NCBI GenBank assembly: GCA_005883575.1 | Contig: VBFH01000026.1 | Span: forward strand, 56,193 to 120,192 | Reading direction: 5' to 3' | Source of the DNA: Chloroflexota bacterium | GTDB lineage: Bacteria > Chloroflexota > Dormibacteria > Dormibacterales > Dormibacteraceae | Length of the DNA stretch: 64,000 nucleotides | Part shown: positions 43,703 through 50,209 of the stretch, one piece after another | How the letters are laid out: the number at the start of each line of letters is the position of its first letter | Position numbering within the stretch: position 1 is the first letter of the stretch | The notes under the pieces: generated by a model | The model's input: the letters and a program-made list of their open reading frames with translations, nothing else | Told to the model about the DNA's origin: nothing | The model's database searches: none | Program-made: the position numbers and the translations under genes

Positions 43703-46161
43703 CGGCACTACCCATCTGGAGGGGCGTCGCATGCATCGGGTTGATACTTCTCGTGACCGCCGGCACCGCGTTCGCGTCTGCGGGCTTTGGCGGGGGTCCT
43801 GGGCCAATTCAGGTCACGCCATACACGGGCTTCAACCCGGTGCTGGCACGAGCTCCATACGTCACGGACTTGACGCAGACATCGGCGGTGGTGACGTGGG
43901 CAACCAACCCCAATATCCACGGCACGCTTTACTACGGGCCCTCGGGCAACTGTGTCGCGAACAGCATTCCGGTGGTCACCGGAATGGTGACCCAGGTTCG
44001 GGTTTCGCCTAATCCGACCGCCACCTACCCGGCGCGATATGACTATCAATCGTCGGTCTCGATCACCGGGCTGAGCCCCAGCACGGCATACTGCTACGAG
44101 GTTTATGGCGCCGGCGCCAGCGCGGTCGACCTCATGCCGGCCTCCCAGCCGTACGGGATGTTCACGACCCTGGACCCGGCAAATGTGAGCTGGACCGCAC
44201 CCCTCACCTTCGACGTCGTCGGTGACTTCGGCGAGACCGCGAATCGTGGGTCGGGGAACGACCCGAACGCCAACAACCCGTCGTCTGTGAACCTGAACCA
44301 GGCAGCGATCGAGTCACTGATCGGATCGTCCGGCGCTCGATTCGTGATGGGCGTTGGGGACGTCGCATACAACGACGGCGGGAACTACAACTACGGCGAC
44401 CTCGAGCAGACCGGGACCAGCATCGGCACTCCGAATCTGACCGAGATCAGCGACATCTTCGGTCCCAGCTACTGGCCCTTGACCGGTGGGATTCCGATGT
44501 TTACGGCCGGCGGCAACCACGGCCAGAACTCGAACATCCTCACGACGTGGCCGGAAGCGGCCTCGGCCTCGAGCTCTGGCGGCGCCTACGCAATGCAAGC
44601 CTACCCGTCGGTGGATGGGACGAACCCCGGGACCTATCCGAACGATTGGTACGCGTTCTCGTCCGGGAACGCTCGCTTCTACATCCTCGAGGGGTCGTGG
44701 TCGGAGGCGAACGTAGGAACTGCCGCCGGGTCCGCTTGCCCATACACGGCCGGCACTACCGGCTGCAAGGCCTACCAGCTCGACGCCGACGCCCACTTCC
44801 AACCCACAGGACCTGAGTACCAGTGGTTGGCCAGCGACCTTCAGTCGCATCCGGGGGGCATCAAGCTTGCCTTCTTCCACTATCCACTTCGATCTGACAA
44901 CGCAACCCAGGACAGCGACGTTTATCTGCAGCAGGCTCTGGAACCGCTACTCGCTCAGTACGGGGTTCAGATCGCGTTCAACGGCCACGCCCACGACTAC
45001 GAGCGAAACACCACCGCAGGACCGCACACGATCCTCAGCTATGTCACCGGAGGTGGCGGTGGCGTGATCAGCACGGTCGCGGGTAAAGGTTGCTCCGCGT
45101 GGGACGCATACGCCATCGGCTGGACCTACAGCTCGGGCACCGGACAGAGATGTGGGGCCGCGCCGGTCCCGACGTCCGATTCGCAGGTCTACCACTTCTT
45201 GAGGGTCACGATTTCGGCGAATACAGTCACCGTCACTCCGATCAATGCTGCCGGCCAGGTCTTCGACGAGCAGACGTATACCTTTGCGGTGCCTGTCCCG
45301 TCGACGCCTTCAAACGTAACGGCGGCAGCGACCGGCGCCAGCTCGGTGAGCTTGAGCTGGACGGCGTCGACGGAGACTGGAGGCAGCATCACCGGATACC
45401 AGATCAGCCGAAACCAGGCCGCGCTGGCGGCTGTCTCGGGAGCGCCCACCTCCTATTTGGACCTGGCAGCTCAACCTGGGTCCGCATACACGTACGCGGT
45501 GACGGCGATCGATGCGAACGGAGCAGCCTCTCAGCCTGGTGTCTCCAACACTGTGACCACGCCTCTGATGGCGACCGGTTTTGAATCGGGCACGCTTGCC
45601 GGATGGACTCGCGTCGTGGGTCAGGTAACCGTCCAGAGCACGGTCATCCGGACCGGGTCCGACGCCGCCGCTTTGTCCAGCAACGGCGCTCAAACCTATG
45701 CCTTACAGAACCTGCCGGCGTCTTCGACCGTGCTGTATGCGCAGGCCTGGATCAACGTCGCCAGCCAGTCGACTTCCGCCACGTTGCTCGGCCTTCGAAC
45801 CCAAGCCACCTCGACCACCGGCGCCTACCAGGTCGCCCAGGTTTACCTCAACGCGGCGGGGACCATCAAGGTGCTGAACAACGTATCCAAGGTGAGCTAC
45901 CTGGGCAACGCGACGGTTGCGCCGGGCAGCTGGCACCAGGTGACATTCGCTGTGGATCAAACCGTCGGGACGATGCAGGTCTGGCTTGACGGCAACCCGG
46001 TGCAGTTCGGCACCTCGGGTGGATGGATGGCGGTCGTGGGTGGCCAAAACCTGGGCAGCATCCCGATGAGCAACGTCCAGCTTGGTGACGACTCCGTCAG
46101 CCGGGTCTATACGTGGTACGCGGACGACGTGACCGTTTCCACTGTGCCGCCCGCCTCGTAG
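43699..46161 (+). CDS. secreted purple-acid-phosphatase-like metallophosphoesterase with FN3 and LamG-like domains
   Basis: 820 residues from GTG 43699. Signal peptide (GVACIGLILLVTAGTAFASA); an N-terminal FN3-like purple acid phosphatase domain (LTQTSAVVTWATNPNIHGTL); catalytic core with metal ligands in VVGDFGE (about 174), GVGDVAYNDGG (about 219), TAGGNHGQ (about 272), AFFHYPLRS (about 393) and FNGHAHDYERN (about 429); an FN3 domain (about 531-620); and a C-terminal concanavalin/LamG-like domain (FESGTLAGWTRVVG, then VAPGSWHQVTFAVDQTVGTM). This suggests an extracellular enzyme that releases phosphate from bound polymers. Substrate unknown. Confidence 0.88.
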   Translation: MTALPIWRGVACIGLILLVTAGTAFASAGFGGGPGPIQVTPYTGFNPVLARAPYVTDLTQTSAVVTWATNPNIHGTLYYGPSGNCVANSIPVVTGMVTQVRVSPNPTATYPARYDYQSSVSITGLSPSTAYCYEVYGAGASAVDLMPASQPYGMFTTLDPANVSWTAPLTFDVVGDFGETANRGSGNDPNANNPSSVNLNQAAIESLIGSSGARFVMGVGDVAYNDGGNYNYGDLEQTGTSIGTPNLTEISDIFGPSYWPLTGGIPMFTAGGNHGQNSNILTTWPEAASASSSGGAYAMQAYPSVDGTNPGTYPNDWYAFSSGNARFYILEGSWSEANVGTAAGSACPYTAGTTGCKAYQLDADAHFQPTGPEYQWLASDLQSHPGGIKLAFFHYPLRSDNATQDSDVYLQQALEPLLAQYGVQIAFNGHAHDYERNTTAGPHTILSYVTGGGGGVISTVAGKGCSAWDAYAIGWTYSSGTGQRCGAAPVPTSDSQVYHFLRVTISANTVTVTPINAAGQVFDEQTYTFAVPVPSTPSNVTAAATGASSVSLSWTASTETGGSITGYQISRNQAALAAVSGAPTSYLDLAAQPGSAYTYAVTAIDANGAASQPGVSNTVTTPLMATGFESGTLAGWTRVVGQVTVQSTVIRTGSDAAALSSNGAQTYALQNLPASSTVLYAQAWINVASQSTSATLLGLRTQATSTTGAYQVAQVYLNAAGTIKVLNNVSKVSYLGNATVAPGSWHQVTFAVDQTVGTMQVWLDGNPVQFGTSGGWMAVVGGQNLGSIPMSNVQLGDDSVSRVYTWYADDVTVSTVPPAS

Positions 46162-46601
46162 CGTTCGACCGCCAGCAGAGCCATTGCCGCATCGTCTTTG
46201 GCGTGCGCCTGGTGAACCCTGATGAGGTACCAACGGAGCGCCCGCGAGTTGGAGCGCCCCACCACTGTCCCTCGGCGGATCAAGACCCGAGCCATTTCCT
46301 AACGTGGGCCGAGGTCAAAGAGCCGCGGGGCCATGTCTCGACTCCAGGCGCGCTCGACAGAAATTTCCACCCAGTGGAGACGTCGCCGCGCGAACATGCT
46401 CGACAGAAGCGTTACGACCCTGCCAAAGACGGCCATTTCAGCATCCCTCCCGATAGAGGTGTACTCGGGCGCGAGGGATGCCGCAATCCGACTTCCGTCC
46501 TCGGCTCCGGGACTTATGCCCACCAAGCGGGAGAGCCATGGAGCGGGATCACCGCTCCATTTCCGCCGTTGACGGAGTGATGTTCCGGCAGGTAGGTACC
46601 C
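46162..46601. other. 440-bp intergenic region with two inverted repeats
   Basis: No convincing gene. It holds an inverted repeat GCATCCCTC...GAGGGATGC (46441-46449 and 46473-46481) and a perfect hairpin nearer the PadR remnant. A 62-codon minus-strand frame (46107-46295) is weak. Confidence 0.5.
46538..46560. repeat. perfect 9-bp inverted repeat upstream of the PadR remnant
   Basis: ATGGAGCGG-GATCA-CCGCTCCAT, ending 41 bp before the ATG at 46602. No T-run follows, so an operator (possibly autoregulatory for the PadR gene) is likelier than a terminator. Confidence 0.45.
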
Positions 46602-46875
46602 ATGCCGGAGCGGACCGGATTGATCGCCCAGATGCGCAGAGGCGCCCTGGAGTACCGCGTGCTGGCGTTGCTGGCTAACCGGGAGCGCTACGGGTTCGAG
46701 CTGGTCCAGAACCTGGCGGATGTCGAGGGCATACCTATTGGCGCGAATCGTCGAGTGGCCCCCCACCTCGCTACTACCGCATCACGCGAGTCGGGCTGCA
46801 TGCCCCTGAGGCATTCAAGTCGAAGTGGAGGCGTTTTAGTCGGCCATCGATCAGCTCTTGGAGGATGGGAAATGA
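46602..46875 (+). pseudogene. PadR-family transcriptional regulator, frameshifted and internally deleted
   Basis: The N terminus is a typical PadR winged helix (MRRGALEYRVLALLANRERY, GFELVQNLADVEG). It then breaks: the recognition-helix segment (normally GTLYPLLSRL) is missing, homology resumes in another frame at 46745 (ESSSGPPPRYYRITRVGL, then FKSKWRRFSR), and again in a third frame at 46843 (AIDQLLEDGK), where the original TGA lies at 46873-46875. At least two frameshifts plus an internal deletion mean no functional DNA-binding domain remains. The old stop overlaps the next ATG (ATGA), the usual PadR-HAAS operon layout. Confidence 0.8.
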
Positions 46876-47804
46876 CAGGCGCACACGCTGACCAGATAGT
46901 CGATGGTCATCTGAAATGCCTCGAAGCGTCGTTGGCATCGCTTCCATCAAATCGTCGCCCGGAGTTGACGTCCCAGATCTCCGACACATCGCGCAAGCGC
47001 GGTCGGAGCTCGCGAAGGAAACGACGCCGACGTCCTGACCATCCTGGATCGCCTGGGCCAGCCAGAAGAGATCGCCACCGAAGCCGGCATTACGCCCAAG
47101 GTCTTGACCGGAGAACCTGGGCCAATCGACATGCTGGCCCTCTTGTTGATCGGAGTTGGCGGCGCGATTTTTCCATATGTCCCCGTCGCCTGGGTCATCG
47201 GAATCGACTTAGTCTGGCGCTCGAAATCGTGGACTCCTCGACAGAAGTTCTACGGAGCCTACCTTCCGTTCGTCATCGGGCTTGTACTCCTGGTTGCCGG
47301 CGCCATTGCAAGTGGTCTTGGGCCACACCTTCTCGGTGTTTTGCTCGTCGTACTCATCGTGGCCTTCTGCTGCCGTTAGGCACGGCGCTGTACCTCGCCG
47401 CGCACGTTGTCAGGCGCCTTCATTGGCTGGCGCGGACCGACGCGTTCATCGGCGCTGACGGGCCTCCAGGCAGCCCGTCTCCTCAGGCGGGCCAGCCAGG
47501 ATGTGGAGGCTTTTACGGCACTGCGGCCTATGCGAGTGGGACACCGCTGCTGGGCAAGGTTCCAGTCAACGTCGGCGTCTGGGACGGTCGGCAAGTTACG
47601 AAGCCGTGGGGGCCGGATTGCCCTCTCGAATATGGACCTGGGCTCGTGGTCAAGGTTCAGGGCTGCCGCGTTGAGTCGGAGGCGGACTTGAGCATGATCA
47701 TCTCCATTCAGTCAGACGTGACTGCCCTCACCGCGCCGGCATTCGCCCAGGCGACAGACCACTCTTGGATGATCACGCCCGATGGGAAGATCAAATCAAT
47801 GTGA
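46872..47804 (+). pseudogene. HAAS-domain (DUF1700-like) membrane protein, two frameshifts
   Basis: Members of this family are controlled by an upstream PadR. The N terminus reads HADQIVDGHLKCLEASLASL then PSNRRPELTSQI, the HAAS pattern. After about 46985 the frame changes: DADVLTILDRLGQPEEIATE (from 47023) and two membrane helices (MLALLLIGVGGAIFPYVPVA; FVIGLVLLVAGAIASGLG) read in a second frame up to TAG 47377-47379; the tail (GTALYLAAHVVRRLHWL to 47804) reads in the first frame again. The two shifts cancel in the reading frame, so a full-length but scrambled frame stays open. Decay together with its PadR gene suggests a dying operon; sequencing error is less likely because neighbours are intact. 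Confidence 0.7.
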
Positions 47805-47831
47805 GGCGTGTGCTTCGGCGCCAGCGAGCTC

Positions 47832-49184
47832 CTAGGACGCGGGTAATCGCGAGCCACTGAAGGGCGGAAGGACAACGGTGAACACGGCTCCTCGCCTGTT
47901 CCCTTCGTACGTTAATTGGCCCTGATGCTCACGCACGATGCCGTAAGACATAAAAAGGCCGAGGCCGGTGCCCTGTTCTTTGGTCGTGAAATGGGGCTCA
48001 AAAAGATGGTGCCGGTTTTCTTCCTCGACACCAGGTCCGTTGTCGCTGACGCTCAAAAACGGTGATCCGTTGCCGCGCCGACCGGTGGTGAGATCCACGT
48101 GCCCGTTCGCCGGCGCCGCGTCAATGGCGTTGTTGACCAGGTTTGTGATGACCTCGCGAAGTAGGAGTGGGTCGGCTCGAACCTTGACATCATCGGAAGA
48201 CTCGCGCAGCCCGAGTTCAACGTGCTTGGGACGCGCCCTAGCACGTGCCATATCGAGTGCACGTGCAGCCAACTCGTTCAGGTCTACCGATTCGGCGGCA
48301 TAAGTTACTCGGGGAGTCGCCCCCTGAGAGAGGCTTCGCAGAACGGTGACTGCGTCATTGGTGGCGGACTTGGCGGTCTCAATGGCGTCGCGCTCAACTG
48401 GATGCAGGCGGTGGGTGTCGATCTCCTTGAGGTATCCAACCGCGGTCGCCAGGTGATTGCGGAGGTTGTGCACGACGCCTTCGACGGCTCGACTATGGAA
48501 GAGGTGGCGATCGGCATCGGAAAGCTCGGATTCAAGGACCCGCCTCACCCGCCTTCCGGCGATCGTATCTGTGAGCGCCACGCCGAGCGTAAAGACGATG
48601 GTCGCCAAGAAATATCCGATCACCGATCCGTCAAGTAGGTATGTGACCAGGAGCGATGCCAACGTGAAATACCCGTATGCAAGGAAGAATGGTGGTGTGA
48701 AGTTGTGGCGCGCGATGCTCTGAACCGATTCTCCAGTGCGCATTGAGAGCCCACCCGCAACGAGCACCAGGCTTGCCACAAAGACAACCAGCAGAACCGC
48801 CAACCTCGCTAAGAGGGATGTGCGTGTCGACTCATGGAGTAGCGATGCAAAGCTAGATCCAGCCACTGTGACTGCTGCGGTCATGACAGCGTTAGCGATG
48901 ACAGTCCACCGTGGTCGTCTGACCATTGCGAATCCAGTCGCGAGACCGACCAGAGTGGCGTCGAGGGGGTTTAGAAGGACAGCTGCGGGGCCATTGGCCA
49001 GGGCAGACAAAGTTAGTCGGCCCCGTTCTAGCCGTACCTCAACAAATGCAAGACCAGAGGCAGCGATGATTAGGTAGACAACCTCTGTGACTCGGTCTGG
49101 ATGTGTAGCTGTGTAAGACCTCGTCAGCAAGTTGAGGATCGCGATAAGGGCGCAGAGCCCTACTAGATATCCATACGAAAGCAC
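47832..49184 (-). CDS. membrane sensor histidine kinase with multi-helix N-terminal domain
   Basis: 450 residues. About seven N-terminal hydrophobic helices (GYLVGLCALIAILNLLTRSY; VVYLIIAASGLAFVEVRL; LLARLAVLLVVFVASLVLVA; VIGYFLATIVFTLGVAL) without an obvious extracellular domain. The phosphoacceptor region is SRAVEGVVHNLRNHLATAVG, and the ATPase has LREVITNLVNNAIDAAPANG, SVSDNGPGVEEENRHHLFEP and TGLGLFMSYGIVREHQG. The HNLRNHL box with a polytopic sensor is reminiscent of peptide- or metabolite-sensing kinases, an inference. GTG 49184 is 34 bp from the divergent regulator it presumably phosphorylates. Confidence 0.9.
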   Translation of the reverse strand: MLSYGYLVGLCALIAILNLLTRSYTATHPDRVTEVVYLIIAASGLAFVEVRLERGRLTLSALANGPAAVLLNPLDATLVGLATGFAMVRRPRWTVIANAVMTAAVTVAGSSFASLLHESTRTSLLARLAVLLVVFVASLVLVAGGLSMRTGESVQSIARHNFTPPFFLAYGYFTLASLLVTYLLDGSVIGYFLATIVFTLGVALTDTIAGRRVRRVLESELSDADRHLFHSRAVEGVVHNLRNHLATAVGYLKEIDTHRLHPVERDAIETAKSATNDAVTVLRSLSQGATPRVTYAAESVDLNELAARALDMARARARPKHVELGLRESSDDVKVRADPLLLREVITNLVNNAIDAAPANGHVDLTTGRRGNGSPFLSVSDNGPGVEEENRHHLFEPHFTTKEQGTGLGLFMSYGIVREHQGQLTYEGNRRGAVFTVVLPPFSGSRLPAS

Positions 49185-49206
49185 GGTTTGCCCGCGTCTC
49201 AGTTGC

Positions 49207-49212
49207 TAAGCT
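49207..49212 (+). promoter_or_regulatory. -10-like box of the LuxR-type regulator
   Basis: TAAGCT ends 6 nt before the ATC codon at 49219, the same spacing as in rpmH, folP and the NfeD gene. Confidence 0.35.
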
Positions 49213-49218
49213 GCCCCC

Positions 49219-49896
49219 ATCAATAAGGCGACGCCCAAACCCAATGTATTACGCATTCTTGTGGTCGACGACAGTATCGTGCCACGAGCCGCCGCTCGGG
49301 CCATGCTTGGATCCGCGCCCGGCCTTCGGCTTGTCGGTGAGGCGTCGTCTGGGTCGGAGGCTCTCAGGGTCGTCGACGCTCTGAGACCGGATCTGGTTCT
49401 CATGGATGTGCACATGCCAGAAATGGATGGACCTGCTGCCACCAAGGCCTTACTGGCAAAGTTCCCCAACACAAAGGTCATAGCGTGGACTGTCTCCGAA
49501 TCAAGTGATGATTTGTTGAGGATGATGAAGGCGGGCTGTGCCGGCTACGTCCTAAAGGACTCTGGCCCGTCTGAGCTGCACGCGGCCCTGCTGGCCACCC
49601 TGCGTAGTGAAAGCCCCGTTCCGAGAAGAATGATTCCAGATGTCCTTCGACGGGTTGCTGAGTCTGCGCCCATATCGGCAACCACGCGCGTGTCGCTTAC
49701 ATCGAGGGAGTACCAAGTTCTGAGAGCGGCAGCCAAAGGGCACACGACCAAGAGGATGTCCAAGGACTTGCGTTTGGCAGCGCCTTCGATTGAAACTCAC
49801 CTTCATAACCTGTTCAAGAAGTTGAACGCCAGCAACCGGGGAGAAGCGGTGAGCACGGCCCTGAAGCTTGGGTTGATCACTCTCGCGGACCTCTAG
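49219..49896 (+). CDS. NarL/LuxR-family response regulator, apparent ATC start
   Basis: 225 residues if ATC 49219 initiates. Receiver: PNVLRILVVDDSIVPRAAAR, Asp in LVLMDVHMPEMDG, Lys in YVLKDSGPSEL. LuxR HTH: SLTSREYQVLRAAAKGHTTK, SIETHLHNLFKKLNAS. The first canonical start, GTG 49261, cuts into the first beta strand of the receiver (leaving VVDDS), and upstream in frame there is only ATC AAT AAG before a TAA stop at 49204-49206. The ATC gives the plausible N terminus (M/I)NKATPKPNVLRILVVDD. Divergent from its likely kinase. Confidence 0.88.
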   Translation: MNKATPKPNVLRILVVDDSIVPRAAARAMLGSAPGLRLVGEASSGSEALRVVDALRPDLVLMDVHMPEMDGPAATKALLAKFPNTKVIAWTVSESSDDLLRMMKAGCAGYVLKDSGPSELHAALLATLRSESPVPRRMIPDVLRRVAESAPISATTRVSLTSREYQVLRAAAKGHTTKRMSKDLRLAAPSIETHLHNLFKKLNASNRGEAVSTALKLGLITLADL

Positions 49897-49928
49897 CTAC
49901 ATCAATCTCCATCCGTCGGACCATGGTT

Positions 49929-49951
49929 TTCCATGAACCGATGCCATGGAA
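49929..49951. repeat. TTCCATG-N9-CATGGAA inverted repeat, candidate regulator site
   Basis: Perfect 7-bp arms around a 9-bp centre in the 313-bp gap after the LuxR-type regulator and before the peptide ORF. Size and symmetry fit a LuxR/NarL dimer site. A second overlapping hairpin, ATGG-TTTT-CCAT, lies at 49923-49934. Confidence 0.45.
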
Positions 49952-50059
49952 TTTAACGATTCCCGCCCCGGTGGCTGACCCCGACACTTGAGCCTGTCAA
50001 GAAATGACCTGGAAGACGCAGCCGCAAACGAAGGGAATCTAAGGGGACAGGAGGGAGAT

Positions 50060-50131
50060 ATGGTTCGTATGTTCAAGCGTTTGCTTCGCGGCGGGAGCAG
50101 ACAGCGAGTTGCCGGCGCTTGGGTCTTCTAG
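50060..50131 (+). CDS. 23-residue cationic peptide ORF with strong ribosome binding site
   Basis: Too short for gene finders. AGGAGGGAG lies just before ATG 50060; the product MVRMFKRLLRGGSRQRVAGA plus WVF is rich in Arg/Lys (seven of 23), amphipathic at the N terminus and ends in aromatic/hydrophobic residues before TAG. It sits alone between a response regulator and the HD-GYP/MFS gene. It could be a signalling peptide, a leader peptide or a small membrane-active regulator. The Shine-Dalgarno match is the main evidence; conservation is untested. Confidence 0.5.
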   Translation: MVRMFKRLLRGGSRQRVAGAWVF

Positions 50132-50194
50132 CCTCCAGACCAACTCACGGGTAAAGATCCCGGTTAGGAGGTATTAGCGACGAAAATCGGGGTC

Positions 50195-50200
50195 TAGAAT
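50195..50200 (+). promoter_or_regulatory. -10 box of the HD-GYP/MFS gene
   Basis: TAGAAT ends 9 nt before the TTG at 50210; leaderless or near-leaderless start inferred. Confidence 0.5.
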
Positions 50201-50209
50201 TCCAACGTC

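Noticed and set aside
46107..46295. 62-codon minus-strand frame (RALRWYLIRVHQAHAKDD region)
   Set aside because: Looks slightly protein-like but overlaps the phosphatase gene by 55 bp and has no convincing ribosome site or homology.
46299..46766. 155-codon minus-strand frame over the intergenic gap and PadR remnant
   Set aside because: Low-quality composition and opposite to recognisable PadR sequence.
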